Shown here one piece after another: positions 46,083 through 55,902 of a stretch of DNA of 64,000 bases. Source of the stretch: Rhizomicrobium electricum. GTDB taxonomy: Bacteria > Pseudomonadota > Alphaproteobacteria > Micropepsales > Micropepsaceae. The stretch spans positions 492,664 to 556,663 of the forward strand of contig NZ_JAASQS010000003.1 of the NCBI RefSeq assembly GCF_011762045.1, in the 5' to 3' direction. Every line of letters starts with the position of its first letter. Position 1 is the stretch's first letter. A program made the translations under genes and the position numbers. The notes under the pieces were generated by a model. It was not told the origin of the DNA and did no database searches. It was given only the letters and a program-made list of their open reading frames with translations.

Positions 46083-47933
46083 CTACTCGTTCGTCAGCAT
46101 TATCGTCGTCGCGGCATCGGTCTTGATCGCGGCGAGGGCGTTGTGCAGCGCCCAGATTTGCGGATCGCGGCACAGCATGTCCTTGAAGTCGAGCGCCAGC
46201 GTCCGCTTCACCGTCACGGAGCGGCCGGCTTGCGACCAGTGCGAGATGTAAGTGAGGCCGTCGACGACGATCTTCTTGTCGGCCGGCAGCGCCGCGAGCT
46301 TCTTTCCCGGCGGCAGATCGAGCGTGTATTCCTCGCTTCCGGTGCCGCTGTAGCACGGCAGGATCTCCGTCTTCTTGTATTTGTCGGAGCCCAGCGGGCC
46401 GAGCCAGAATTCGCCGGACAGGTTGTCGACCATCAGCCCCTTCGGCATCGCGAACGGCACGCCGCCCACCCAAGCCTGCTGTTTGGGCGCGACGTAATGG
46501 GTGGTCGATTTGTAGGCCGACACCGGCGCTTCGTCGCTCGACACGTCGAACTTGCCGAGCGCCTCGCTGAGCCCGCGCTTTTCGAGCACTTCGGTCGCGA
46601 TCTTTTCGGGCCCCGCCGCATGCAGCCTGAGACCGTCGCGATGCGCCAGCCCGGCCGCGACGCCGCTGGCCGTCAGCTCGCCGGTAGCGGAAAGCTTGCC
46701 GTCGGCATCGAGCGTCTGGTGCTCCTTGTAGCTGTAGGAAAAATCCTTCTGCGCCAGCAGCGGCACCTTGCGCAGCCCGGTGCCGATATGCAGCACCGTC
46801 TTGCCGTATTCCCCGCGCGGCACAAACCCAAGCGCCATCGCGCGCTGCGTGGTGTCGGCATAAATCCCGAGCGAGGGAATGTAGTTGATCATGTGATTGA
46901 AGGAGCCGGTCACCGGCACGTTCGGCACGGAGTAGCGGTCGCTGGCATGAATCACAACGAGATCGGCGGCGATGCCTTTGGCCTTCAGAAGCGTCGCGAA
47001 CAGGATCGCGTGATCCTTGCAGTCGCCGTAGGCGTTGGTCAGCGCCTCTTCGGGATCGTGCGGAACGTAGCCGCCCTGGCCGAATTCGATCGCGACATAG
47101 CGGATGTGCGACGACACCCAGTTATAGATCTTGTTCACCTGTTCGCGGGGGTCGCTGACGCCGGCGGTGATTTCGTCGGCCTTGGCCTGCAGCTTGGGCG
47201 TCACCGCCAGTTTCGGCGCGACCAGCGAAGCGTAGAGTTTGGCGAACTGCTCCCAGGTCTTCATCGTCGACACAAACAGCGCGGGCGAGCGGTCGAACAT
47301 CGACACGTACGGCGCCTGCGTCTGTTTCGGGCTCTCGACCTTGGTGCGCACCGTATAAACGACCTTGTCGCCGTCCGTGCTGCGCTCGACCGCTAGGTCC
47401 TTGGCATCGAAATAGAGCGGCAGCGATTTGGGCGCGGTGAAAACGATCTCGTATTTGTCGACCGGAACGCTCTGCGGAACCGGGAAACCGGCCGCGAAGA
47501 AGCCGGGGAACATCGGCTTGGTTTTCAGCGTATGCGCGCTGACCAGCGTGTCGCCCACCTCGACATTGGGAAACACGATCACTTTCTGCTTCTGATCGTT
47601 CAGCGAATTGGAGCCGGGACGCTGCTGCGTGATGATGGCGCTCGGCGCGACGGCGATCTTGGTGCCGTCCGCCTTCAGCGTGTAGGCCTCTTCGATCGAC
47701 GGTTCCTGCAACGTCTCGGAATAGGCGATGTTCAACTGGCCCAGCGGCTGGATGGCCGCGGTGGACAGCACCTGCCGCTCGAAACGCGACGTGGTGGTTT
47801 GGCTGGCATCGGGCGCGATGTCGATGCGGCGTTGCTCGACGACGATCTTGGCAGGGGCCTTGGGCGGCGGATCGGCCGCCATCGCAGGTCCGAAAGCAAC
47901 GGCACACGCAGCCAAAATGCGGATGGTCTTCAC
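46083..47933 (-). CDS. Exported DUF3857 / transglutaminase-like protein
   Basis: This 616-residue protein starts at GTG 47933 after AAGGGGGGCTGCC, with signal peptide (MKTIRILAACAVAFGPAMAA). A DUF3857-type beta domain covers about residues 30-230. A transglutaminase-like core follows with the catalytic Cys305 in YGDCKDHAILF, then a His (FNHMINYI) and an Asp (GIYADTT) at proper spacing, and a beta-rich C-terminal domain. Likely a periplasmic or surface cysteine hydrolase or transamidase. The actual reaction is unknown. The longer frame upstream of 47933 is through a palindromic repeat and was rejected. Confidence 0.82.
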   Translation of the reverse strand: MKTIRILAACAVAFGPAMAADPPPKAPAKIVVEQRRIDIAPDASQTTTSRFERQVLSTAAIQPLGQLNIAYSETLQEPSIEEAYTLKADGTKIAVAPSAIITQQRPGSNSLNDQKQKVIVFPNVEVGDTLVSAHTLKTKPMFPGFFAAGFPVPQSVPVDKYEIVFTAPKSLPLYFDAKDLAVERSTDGDKVVYTVRTKVESPKQTQAPYVSMFDRSPALFVSTMKTWEQFAKLYASLVAPKLAVTPKLQAKADEITAGVSDPREQVNKIYNWVSSHIRYVAIEFGQGGYVPHDPEEALTNAYGDCKDHAILFATLLKAKGIAADLVVIHASDRYSVPNVPVTGSFNHMINYIPSLGIYADTTQRAMALGFVPRGEYGKTVLHIGTGLRKVPLLAQKDFSYSYKEHQTLDADGKLSATGELTASGVAAGLAHRDGLRLHAAGPEKIATEVLEKRGLSEALGKFDVSSDEAPVSAYKSTTHYVAPKQQAWVGGVPFAMPKGLMVDNLSGEFWLGPLGSDKYKKTEILPCYSGTGSEEYTLDLPPGKKLAALPADKKIVVDGLTYISHWSQAGRSVTVKRTLALDFKDMLCRDPQIWALHNALAAIKTDAATTIMLTNE

Positions 47934-48040
47934 GGCAGCCCCCCTTGATCCGTTGCCCGCCAAGTTAGCGCAATTCCCCCGCCGCCGGTATTCCCGGTAC
48001 GATAGATTCTGCGTGTGAAACGCGACCAATTCGCCCCTAT

Positions 48041-48155
48041 TTCCTCGCCCCCAATCCGGGGGAGAGGACGCAAAATCTTGCGCTGAGCGGCGCGCAAAAA
48101 TCTCCCCGCCGCACGCTCCGCCGCCAAGCGCTAGATTTTGCTGGTGAGGGGGTGA
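48041..48155. repeat. ~115-bp palindromic intergenic element
   Basis: It contains a CCTCGCCCCC-AATC-CGGGGGAGAGG hairpin at 48043-48067 and a 15-base inverted pair GCAAAATCTTGCGCT (48070) / AGCGCTAGATTTTGC (48127). GAGGGGGTG near the right end mirrors the left end. Same general type as the element at 39381. Confidence 0.65.
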
Positions 48156-48228
48156 AGCCGCGCGCAACACCACACTCCGTGAGGTGCGCCATGGCAACCA
48201 TCACCAGATCGGCGCGGGGGTCAGAACG

Positions 48229-49127
48229 TCAATCTACGATGTTGCCTGGTGCCGGACTATTCTCGAACACAAGCTCATCGGCCGGGATCTCACCCTCCGC
48301 TCGGAAGCCGAGCGGAGATGGATTACCCTTGGTCAGACGGCGTACATCGAACAAAAATCCCGTTTTGTGAATCTCTTCGTCCACGGAAGCACGATAGAGC
48401 ACAGCTCCGACAATGCACGGAAAGACCATCTTGGTTTTTTGCGTGACCCGTTTGAGATCGTTAGCCATCCAAGGAACAGTCATCTCGACCGTGCGCGGAG
48501 GTTCGCCAGGGAATATTGTATACCCCACAGAGTTGAGGTTCTTTTCCTTAATTATTTTGTTGATCAATTTCCGCTGGAGGTCGCTGTAGCTAAATTCGGT
48601 TGTGATACCAACGATCGGTGCATGGATTTCAGGCCATGGATGGACGCCAAATGCGGGCGACGTTCCAACATTAACGAGCGCAAATCGGATGGTTATTTGG
48701 GCATTACCATATGCGTCGAATGTGAAAGGCCCTGCGGCACTCACATCAACCCGTATCCATGGCGATGAGAAGCAACCAAAGTACGCTTAGCAATTTCGGC
48801 GGTCTTTTGGGCAGCATCAGATGCGTTTGCAGATATTGTTTCAGCTCGCGCTAAAAAATTAAGCTGCATGGCAGCCACCACCGCCATTGCTGCAGTTGCT
48901 ATAACAAGAAGAAAAGTGGAGATCGAAAGAGAGTCTGGAAATAGATAACCGAGAATGCCAGCGGGACGAGATTGCTTGTTCGAGTTCTGCTGGCTTGCTT
49001 CCTCTCCGAAGGCATTTTCATAGCCTTGGTGGGTCTGATTTGGCAGGGAGTAGTAAGCTGTACCCGCGATTGCGACCACAAGGATAATAGCCGATATCAA
49101 TGCAGTGTACTGGAAAATTCTGAGCAT
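48229..49127 (-). pseudogene. Frameshifted membrane protein gene of unknown function
   Basis: Two overlapping frames form one protein. The 5' part (from ATG 49127) has two membrane helices and a helix reading NASDAAQKTAEIAKRTLVAS. The 3' part (ending 48229) begins VSAAGPFTFDAYGNAQITIR and continues to 48229. Just before the break the frame reads SHRHGYGLM-stop. One extra base after CATCGCC gives WIRVDVSAAGPF, the usual continuation in this rhizobial-type family. So one base is missing near 48755, either a real mutation or a read error. Function unknown. Confidence 0.7.
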
Positions 49128-49264
49128 GCCCCCAGCGCTTCCCTAGTAAGCCAGGACATTACTCTACAACCATAGATGGACCGAACGTCTGCGACATAGA
49201 GTGCCGATTCGATCGGCACGAACAGGTGGTGCTTGCCGCTACGACTCGAAACGCACTGGGGTTT

Positions 49265-49993
49265 TTAAAGTCGCTTCCCCCACTCCCTGTAATTCACTAC
49301 CGCCCCATTCTCTTCCCACTCCGGCGACAGCATTTGTACCACCAGGGGCGCGACGTCTTCGGGTTGCGGGATGGTCGACGGGTCTTCGCCGGGCATGGCT
49401 TTGGCGCGCATCGCCGTCGCGGTGCCGCCGGGATTGAGGATGTTCACGCGCACATTGCTCGCGTCGCATTCGGCGGCATACGTGAGCGCGAGGTTTTCAA
49501 CCGCCGCTTTGCTCATGGCGTAGCCGCCCCAGAACGGCCGCGGCTTGCGCGCAACGCTCGACGACATCACCAGCACCCGCCCTGCCTCCGACGCCCGCAG
49601 CAACGGATCGAGCGAGCGGATCAGCCGCCAGTTGGCGGTGACGTTCACGGCCAACAATTCGTCGAACACTTTCGGTTCGAGGTGGGTCAGCGGCGACAGC
49701 GCGCCGAGCACGCCGGCGTTGGCGAAGAACGCGTCGAGCTTGCCCCAGCGTTCGAAGATCGATGCGCCCAGCCGGTCGAGTGCGGCGCCGTCGCGCAAAT
49801 CGAGCGGCACCAGCGTGGCGCTGCCGCCTGCGGCCTTGATCAGATCGTCGGTTTCTTCGAGCCCGCCCACGGTGCGCGCAAGGCAGATCACGTGATGGCT
49901 CGCCGCCAGTGCCACCGCCGCCGCCCGTCCGATGCCGCGCGAGGCGCCGGTCACGAGGGCAATGCGGCCGGAGTCTTTGCTGTCGCGCTTCAT
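49265..49993 (-). CDS. SDR-family oxidoreductase in the purF operon
   Basis: This is a 242-residue short-chain dehydrogenase. It has the cofactor motif TGASRGIG (about 15-22), the NAG loop (FFANAGVLG), catalytic serines in VMSSSVARK and Tyr-Lys in YAMSKAAVENLAL. Small SDRs directly after purF are common in alphaproteobacteria. The substrate is unknown. Only 37 bp separate it from the purF stop, so it is probably cotranscribed. Confidence 0.85.
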   Translation of the reverse strand: MKRDSKDSGRIALVTGASRGIGRAAAVALAASHHVICLARTVGGLEETDDLIKAAGGSATLVPLDLRDGAALDRLGASIFERWGKLDAFFANAGVLGALSPLTHLEPKVFDELLAVNVTANWRLIRSLDPLLRASEAGRVLVMSSSVARKPRPFWGGYAMSKAAVENLALTYAAECDASNVRVNILNPGGTATAMRAKAMPGEDPSTIPQPEDVAPLVVQMLSPEWEENGAVVNYREWGKRL

Positions 49994-50030
49994 GGCCGAA
50001 AACCGGGTCCCACTTTTCGTTGAAGCGCTC

Positions 50031-51497
50031 TCAGCTCACTTCGACGAGAAAGGAAAGCTGGCCCTCTTTGGCGATTTCCTCGTCGGTCATGCGGATCGGA
50101 TAATCGCCGGAGAAGCAGGCGTCGCAGAATTTCGGCGCCTTGGGATCGCGGCGCTCTTCGCCGACGGCGCGGTAAAGCCCGTCCATCGAAATGAAGGCGA
50201 GGCTGTCGACGCCGATGAACTTCGCCATTTCCTCGATGTTCATTTCGTGCGCCAAGAGCGCATGTTCGTTGGGCGTATCGACGCCGTAGAAACAGGAATG
50301 GCGGGTCGGCGGACTGGCGACGCGGAAATGCACTTCCGAGGCGCCCGCATCGCGCACCATCTGCACGATCTTCTTCGAGGTGGTGCCGCGCACGATGGAA
50401 TCGTCGATCAGCACCACGCGCTTGCCCGCGAGCGTGGCGCGATTGGGATTGTGCTTGCGGCGCACGCCGAGATGGCGGATGCGGTCGGTCGGCTCGATGA
50501 AGGTGCGCCCGACATAGTGATTGCGGATGATGCCGAGTTCGAACGGAATGTTGGCGGCCTGCGAAAAGCCCAGCGCCGCCGGCACGCCGGAGTCCGGCAC
50601 CGGAATGACGAGATCGGCATCGGCGGGGGATTCGTGCGCCAGTTCGCGCCCGATCGCCTTGCGCGCTTCGTAGACGTTGCGCCCTTCAACGGTCGAATCC
50701 GGACGGGCGAAATAAATGTATTCGAAGATGCAGAAGCGCGGCTTCTGCCTCGCGAACGGGAAATAGCTTTCGACGCCGTCCTTGGTGAACACCACCACTT
50801 CGCCGGGCTCGATATCGCGCACGAACTCGGCGCCGATGATGTCGAGGGCGCAGCTTTCGCTCGCGAAGATCGGGGCGCCGTCGAGCATGCCGAGCACCAG
50901 CGGGCGCACGCCCCAGGGATCGCGCACGCCGATCAGCTTCTTGGCGGTGAGCGCCACCAGCGAATAGGCGCCTTCCACCTGCTTCAAGGCGTCGATCAGC
51001 TTCTCGACCACCGGGCCTTTGCCCGAGCGCGCGGTCAAATGGATGATGACTTCGGTATCCGAGGTCGACTGGAAGATGGCGCCGTCCTGCACCAGCTTGG
51101 AGCGCAGCGCGTAGGCGTTGGTGAGATTGCCGTTGTGGGCGATGGCGATGCCGCCGCCGGTCAGGTCGGCGAACAAGGGCTGGATGTTGCGCACCGCCGA
51201 GCCGCCCGCCGTGGAATAGCGGTTGTGGCCGATGGCGTAATCGCCCTTGAGGTTGGCGGCGTGATCGCTCTTCTTGCCGAAAATATCGCCGACCAGGCCC
51301 GGATGACGCTCGGCGATGAACTGGCCGTGATCGTAGGTGACGACGCCTGCCGCCTCCTGGCCGCGGTGCTGCAAGGCATGCAGGCCGAGAATGGTCAGCG
51401 CGCCGGCGCCGGGATGTCCGAAAATGCCAAAAACGCCGCACTCTTCATGCAGCGTATCGGCGTCATCAACGGAAAAAGGATCGGTCAGCCCCGTCAT
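50031..51497 (-). CDS. purF: Amidophosphoribosyltransferase (PurF)
   Basis: This 488-residue protein has a glutaminase domain with Cys20 (HEECGVFGIFGHPG), likely exposed by propeptide removal. ALQHRGQEAAG, IGHNRYSTAGGS and the phosphoribosyl site VLIDDSIVRGTT follow. It catalyses the first step of purine synthesis. Extra cysteines (FCIFEY, SCFYG, FCDACFSGDYP) fit the iron-sulfur subtype. Start ATG 51497 overlaps the cvpA stop by four bases. A longer open frame upstream is just the shadow of cvpA. Confidence 0.95.
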   Translation of the reverse strand: MTGLTDPFSVDDADTLHEECGVFGIFGHPGAGALTILGLHALQHRGQEAAGVVTYDHGQFIAERHPGLVGDIFGKKSDHAANLKGDYAIGHNRYSTAGGSAVRNIQPLFADLTGGGIAIAHNGNLTNAYALRSKLVQDGAIFQSTSDTEVIIHLTARSGKGPVVEKLIDALKQVEGAYSLVALTAKKLIGVRDPWGVRPLVLGMLDGAPIFASESCALDIIGAEFVRDIEPGEVVVFTKDGVESYFPFARQKPRFCIFEYIYFARPDSTVEGRNVYEARKAIGRELAHESPADADLVIPVPDSGVPAALGFSQAANIPFELGIIRNHYVGRTFIEPTDRIRHLGVRRKHNPNRATLAGKRVVLIDDSIVRGTTSKKIVQMVRDAGASEVHFRVASPPTRHSCFYGVDTPNEHALLAHEMNIEEMAKFIGVDSLAFISMDGLYRAVGEERRDPKAPKFCDACFSGDYPIRMTDEEIAKEGQLSFLVEVS

Positions 51498-52243
51498 GGC
51501 TTGCCGCTCTTGTCGCTGTTTGTTGTTTCGATGAGCTTGTCTAGCGCGTGACGGTCCTTGGCGCCATAGGTCTTCTTCGCACGATGCGCGGGTTTCGGCT
51601 TCGGCTGCGGCGCGGGGGCGATTTCCGCCGGTTTTTCGGCGGGGCGGGCTTCGGATTTGGGCGGCGGCGGCGGTTCCGAGGAGTTCCGCTCGAGCTGGGC
51701 GCGGATCGGATCGGGCGAATCGTTGGGATCGGCGGGGGCTTCCCGCGGCGCCTGGACTTTCTTGTCGGGAATCAGCGAGGCGACGATTTCGGCCGACACC
51801 CGGATGACGGGATAGAGGCGGCAGCGGGTGATCCAGCCCGGTTGTTCCGGCGGGGGAACCCAGGCGGTGAACACCAGATAGGCGATGCCGACGATGGCGA
51901 TGCCGCGCAAGAGGCCGAACGCGGTGCCGAGCACGCTGTCGAGCGTGCCGACCTGCGATTTCTTGACGTTCTGGGCGATGCGCGAGGCGGCGAACTGCAG
52001 CGGGATCAGGACGATCAGGAAAACCGTAGCGTAGCCTGCCGCCCGGCCGAGCCAGCGCGGCCCCATCATGTCCTGCATCCACCACGCCACCCAGGGGCCG
52101 AAGTAGAGCGTAGCGTAAGCGGCCGCGATCCAACCGAAAATGGCGAGCGACTCCGACACGAGCCCGCGATAGGTCGCATAAACGGCCGAGGCGATGACGA
52201 TCAGCACGACCGCCAGATCGAGGAACTGGAACGACAGGTTCAT
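51494..52243 (-). CDS. cvpA: CvpA family membrane protein
   Basis: This 249-residue protein has four predicted membrane helices in the first 130 residues, with the CvpA traits FQFLDLAVVLIVIASAVYATYRG and DSVLGTAFGLLRG. A long proline/lysine-rich cytoplasmic tail ends at KSGKP. CvpA is linked to colicin V export and envelope homeostasis and classically precedes purF, as here (ATGA overlap). Confidence 0.88.
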   Translation of the reverse strand: MNLSFQFLDLAVVLIVIASAVYATYRGLVSESLAIFGWIAAAYATLYFGPWVAWWMQDMMGPRWLGRAAGYATVFLIVLIPLQFAASRIAQNVKKSQVGTLDSVLGTAFGLLRGIAIVGIAYLVFTAWVPPPEQPGWITRCRLYPVIRVSAEIVASLIPDKKVQAPREAPADPNDSPDPIRAQLERNSSEPPPPPKSEARPAEKPAEIAPAPQPKPKPAHRAKKTYGAKDRHALDKLIETTNSDKSGKP

Positions 52244-52304
52244 GACGCGGAGTCTACTTCAAGCCGCGCGGCGAGGGAATCGGTCGCCGCCACTTTCGCA
52301 TCGG

Positions 52305-53678
52305 TTACTTTCGCGCCGCACCGGAGCTGGCGACGGCGATCAGGTCGCCGACATCCTTGACCGGCTTGAGGGTCAGCCCTGCCACGTCGCACTTGGTGTC
52401 GCGCGGGACCACGGCGGTCGAAAATCCGAGCTTGACCGCCTCCTTGAGCCTGAGTTCGGCCTGCGGCGCCGGACGGATGTCGCCGGTCAGGCTGATTTCG
52501 CCGAAGAAAACCGTATCGGGCGGCAGGGGGATTCCGGCGAACGAGGAGACCAGCGCCGCCGCCGAGGCAAGGTCGGCCGCCGGTTCGCCCACTTTCAGCC
52601 CGCCCGCGACATTCAAGTAGACGTCCTGGGCGCTGACCCCGACGCCGCCGCGCGAATCCAGCACCGCCAGGATCATGGCGAGGCGGCCATTGTCCCAACC
52701 GACCACCGCCCGTCGCGGCGTGCCGTAGCCGGGCTGCGCCACCAGCGCCTGCACTTCGACCAGCAGCGGCCTTGTGCCTTCGATGCCGGCGAACACGGCT
52801 GTGCCCGGCGCGGCGGAATTCCTGTCGCCCAGGAACAGCGCCGAGGGATTGGCGACTTCGGCAAGGCCTTTGCCGGTCATCTCGAACACGCCGATTTCGT
52901 CGGTCGGCCCGAAGCGGTTCTTCACCGCGCGCAGGATGCGGAATTGATGGCCGCGCTCGCCTTCGAAATAGAGCACGGCGTCGACCAGATGCTCGACCGC
53001 TTTCGGCCCCGCGATCTGGCCGTCTTTGGTGACGTGGCCGACCAGCACCAGACAGGCCCCGCTCGCCTTGGCATAGCGCACCAGATCGAGCGACGACGTC
53101 CGCACCTGCGCGATGGTGCCGGGCGCCGCTTCCAGCGCGCCGGTCCATAGCGTCTGGATCGAGTCGATGCAGACCATGCCGGGCGTTTCGCCTTTTTCCA
53201 GCGTCGCCATGATGTCTTCGACGCAGGTCGCCGAGCCCAGCGCCACCGGCGCGTCCGAGAGGCTCATGCGATTGGCGCGCGAACGCACTTGCGCCATCGA
53301 TTCTTCGCCCGAGATGTAGATCGCCTTGCCGCCGCCCCGCGCGAACGCGGCCAGCGCCTGCAGAATGATGGTCGACTTGCCGACGCCGGGATCGCCGCCG
53401 ACCAGAAGCGCGCAGCCGGGGACCATGCCGCCGCCGCAGACGCGATCGAATTCGTTGATGCCGGAGATCCGCCGCGCCGGCTCGACGTCTTCGGTCTTGA
53501 GGTCTTCGAGCGCGAACGCCCGCCCTTTCTGCCGCTTCATCGCGGTGGTGCCCAGCGGCGGCGGCGGCGCCTCTTCGGTGAGGGTGTTCCACCCGCCGCA
53601 GGCATCGCACTTGCCCGCCCATTTCGAATGGACGGCGCCGCAGGACTGACAGACGAAAGACGCAGATGCTTTGGCCAT
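52305..53678 (-). CDS. radA: DNA repair protein RadA
   Basis: This 457-residue protein starts MAKASASFVCQSCG. It has a zinc finger (C10, C13, C24, C27), Walker A GGDPGVGKST, the RadA signature KNRFG (VKNRFGPTDEIGVFEM) and a Lon-like C-terminal domain (GGVGVSAQDVYLNVAGGL). It acts in recombination-intermediate branch migration. ATG 53678 was chosen over 53699 as it starts exactly at the conserved region. Confidence 0.95.
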   Translation of the reverse strand: MAKASASFVCQSCGAVHSKWAGKCDACGGWNTLTEEAPPPPLGTTAMKRQKGRAFALEDLKTEDVEPARRISGINEFDRVCGGGMVPGCALLVGGDPGVGKSTIILQALAAFARGGGKAIYISGEESMAQVRSRANRMSLSDAPVALGSATCVEDIMATLEKGETPGMVCIDSIQTLWTGALEAAPGTIAQVRTSSLDLVRYAKASGACLVLVGHVTKDGQIAGPKAVEHLVDAVLYFEGERGHQFRILRAVKNRFGPTDEIGVFEMTGKGLAEVANPSALFLGDRNSAAPGTAVFAGIEGTRPLLVEVQALVAQPGYGTPRRAVVGWDNGRLAMILAVLDSRGGVGVSAQDVYLNVAGGLKVGEPAADLASAAALVSSFAGIPLPPDTVFFGEISLTGDIRPAPQAELRLKEAVKLGFSTAVVPRDTKCDVAGLTLKPVKDVGDLIAVASSGAARK

Positions 53679-53860
53679 GAATCGACTATAGCACGACACT
53701 AGAACAAAATGGCAACAGGCTTAGCCGTGCGCGATGGACGCATCGGGCTGCGCCTTACGGAAAGTACCTACGCGCGGATAGCGCGAGGACCGTTACCGGT
53801 TCAAGCCGCCTTAACGCATCGCTCGCAGACTTTGAGGCGGAATATGGAGTCTGACCGCGC

Positions 53861-54361
53861 ATGACGGCGCCCTTGCACGAGTTTGCCGCCGCCCCCATCG
53901 AGGAGTGCTACCGGCAGATCGAACGGCCGCAACACGCCGAGCTGCGCAAGCTGCTGGCGTTATGGGACAAGCGTCCCGCCGACGGCTTCGAAATCGGCCG
54001 CGACATCCCTTCGCGGCGTTTCGCGCCGCTGCTGTCGCACATTCTGTTCTGGGAGCCCGTCGACGGCGGCACCGACTACAAGCTTCATCTTTGCGGCGAG
54101 GCGTTGCGGCTGCGTTTCGGCGACGACGCCGTCGGCAAGTCGATCAAGAAGCTGATCGCTCCCGACGTCGTCCCGTTTTTTCTCGACACCGGCCGCACGA
54201 TGCTGGCCGAGGACCGCAGCGCTTGTTTCGACATGCAGCTTGTGCGCCGGGAGCCGGTGGAGGGGCGCCGTGAGCTTCACTTCGAACTCGTGATCTTCCC
54301 CGTCTGGGCGCACCGCCGGACCAGCCGCTGGATCCTGAACGGCACCTATTACTTCCTTTGA
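53861..54361 (+). CDS. PAS-domain protein (PAS_5 type)
   Basis: This 166-residue protein reads PLLSHILFWEPVDGGTDYKLHLCGEALRLRFGDDAVGKSIKKL, then a central FDMQLVRREP and a C-terminal RWILNGTYYF. This matches the single-domain PAS_5 family common in alphaproteobacteria. It has no output domain, so it is likely a small sensor or adaptor whose ligand is unknown. It lies next to a methyltransferase gene, 67 bp apart. Confidence 0.75.
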   Translation: MTAPLHEFAAAPIEECYRQIERPQHAELRKLLALWDKRPADGFEIGRDIPSRRFAPLLSHILFWEPVDGGTDYKLHLCGEALRLRFGDDAVGKSIKKLIAPDVVPFFLDTGRTMLAEDRSACFDMQLVRREPVEGRRELHFELVIFPVWAHRRTSRWILNGTYYFL

Positions 54362-54428
54362 CCCGATGCCGAGCCGGATTGACGCTCCCACCCGGCAATG
54401 AGACTGTGCCGCAGGGACCCGGCACACC

Positions 54429-55172
54429 ATGCAACAGCGGACCGCCTGGAAAAGCGCCCTGCAGCGGGCAACGCGTCGTTCGTCCGTGCTCAAGCTGGCG
54501 CTGCTGACGTGGCACCTCCTGCGCGGCGGCGAGCGGCGCGACATCGCGCTGTTGCGGCTGAGAAATCCGCGCGACTTGTTTCAGCCCGCGGCGACGACCC
54601 GCGAGAACCGCTATTTGCGCTTGTTTGCCGTCCTCGGCGAGCGCGTTGCCGATACGCCGCAGACGCGCATCCTGTCGTTCGGATGCGCCCGCGGCGACGA
54701 AGTCGTCTCGCTGCGCCGCCACTTCGCCAGGGCGCACATCACCGGGATCGACATCAATCCCGCCAACATCCGGCGCTGCCGCGCCCGCGCCGATATCGAC
54801 GGCCGGATGACGTTCGTCGAGGGATCGAGCCTGCCGTCGGCAAGCGAGCCGTTCGATCTGGTGCTGGCGCTGTCGGTGTTCCGGCACAGCGATCTCGGCG
54901 ACAGCCCCGCCTCCTCGGCGCATCTCATAAAATTCGACGACTTCGCGCGGCTGACCGGCACGCTGGCGGACGGCGTGCGGCCGGGCGGATATCTGGTGCT
55001 GTCGTTTGCCAACTTCCGCTTCGAGGACACCGCGGCGGCGGCCGCGTTCGAAGCCGCCGAAATCATTCCCGTGAAGGTGCCGTACACCGTGACGCCGCTC
55101 TACGACCGCAACAACCGTCTGACGGAAGGCTCCGGCAACCGCATCGCCATCTTCCGCAAGCGCGGCGATTAA
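54429..55172 (+). CDS. Class I SAM-dependent methyltransferase
   Basis: This 247-residue protein has motif I RILSFGCARGDEVVSLRRHF (about residues 78-97), an acidic motif II (HITGIDINPANI) and LVLALSVFRH. The N-terminal 70 residues are basic and helical. The substrate is unknown, possibly a small molecule. It stops seven bases before the converging hypothetical gene. Confidence 0.75.
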   Translation: MQQRTAWKSALQRATRRSSVLKLALLTWHLLRGGERRDIALLRLRNPRDLFQPAATTRENRYLRLFAVLGERVADTPQTRILSFGCARGDEVVSLRRHFARAHITGIDINPANIRRCRARADIDGRMTFVEGSSLPSASEPFDLVLALSVFRHSDLGDSPASSAHLIKFDDFARLTGTLADGVRPGGYLVLSFANFRFEDTAAAAAFEAAEIIPVKVPYTVTPLYDRNNRLTEGSGNRIAIFRKRGD

Positions 55173-55178
55173 TTGGGG

Positions 55179-55568
55179 TCAGGGCTTTAATGGGTCTTTG
55201 GCCCGCTCCATCATGTGTTTTCCCATCGCCTGCCAGCGCCCGCCCTGCTCCTGCAGTTCGCCGCCGCATCGCATCAAGGCGGTGCCGAGAGTCGTGTTGT
55301 CCAACTGGGCCAACCGCGCGACGAGCGCGCTTTCGAGATCGAATTTCGGATCGCGGCCGGTGACTTTGCCCATGTAGTACATCGTGCCCATGAGCGTCGT
55401 CTGCTGGGCCTGCTCGTCGCTCATCACGTGCGATTTTTGATTGACCTCCGGAAGCAGTCCGATGGCGGCGAGGCACATGACGTCGGCGTCCATGGCACTC
55501 GTTTCGGCGAAACTAGGCGTACAAACCGCGATGCCCAGTGCCATCGCCACAACAACAGTCGCTCTCAT
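55179..55568 (-). CDS. Hypothetical exported protein
   Basis: This 129-residue protein starts MRATVVVAMALGIAVCTPSFA, a clear signal peptide. Mature part: one cysteine pair (DVMCLAAIG, ALMRCGGEL) and helical DEQAQQTTLMGTMYYMGK. No family recognised. Convergent with the methyltransferase upstream. Confidence 0.6.
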   Translation of the reverse strand: MRATVVVAMALGIAVCTPSFAETSAMDADVMCLAAIGLLPEVNQKSHVMSDEQAQQTTLMGTMYYMGKVTGRDPKFDLESALVARLAQLDNTTLGTALMRCGGELQEQGGRWQAMGKHMMERAKDPLKP

Positions 55569-55902
55569 TGTCCCTCGTACCTATAACGGCCGCACCACCG
55601 TACCGTCCGCTTCATTATTATCCAATCCCGCGAATTGGGTCGCGTAAATCGGGGCCGGGGTAGACTGGCCCGCAAAAGTCCGCAATCGGCCCCGAACGCG
55701 CCTTTCGAGGCAGGTCGCAGATGCGCCAATTCCGGTCATACAATTTTCCTTCGCTGGCCTATACGATCCGCCCGTGCCTGCATGCCATTTTTGGGGTATC
55801 TGATGCGCCGCAGCCTCGCCTCCTTCTTCTTTCTTGCACTAGTCTTGACGCCCGTATCCGATGCAGAGGTGTTGCTGTAGGTGCCCTCGAGTAGGTTCAA
55901 CA
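55569..55902. other. Gene-free interval with one dispersed-repeat copy
   Basis: About 330 bp. It contains the promoter side of the 55179 gene, an inverted copy of the ~80-bp dispersed element (55668-55730) and short out-of-frame ORFs. No convincing gene. Confidence 0.5.
55668..55730 (-). repeat. Copy of the ~80-bp dispersed inverted-repeat element
   Basis: On the minus strand it reads ATTGGCGCATCTGCGACCTG, closely matching the start of the copy at 59689-59766 (TGGCGCTTCTGCGACCT). The other end is degenerate. Confidence 0.55.

Noticed and set aside
48184..48768. 194-codon + strand frame over the broken membrane-protein gene
   Set aside because: The minus strand has the recognisable membrane helices and family-like sequence. 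The + strand frame does not.
50031..52133. 700-residue frame ending with PurF
   Set aside because: The first ~210 codons are the cvpA gene read in another frame. PurF starts at 51497 with the conserved Cys20 region.
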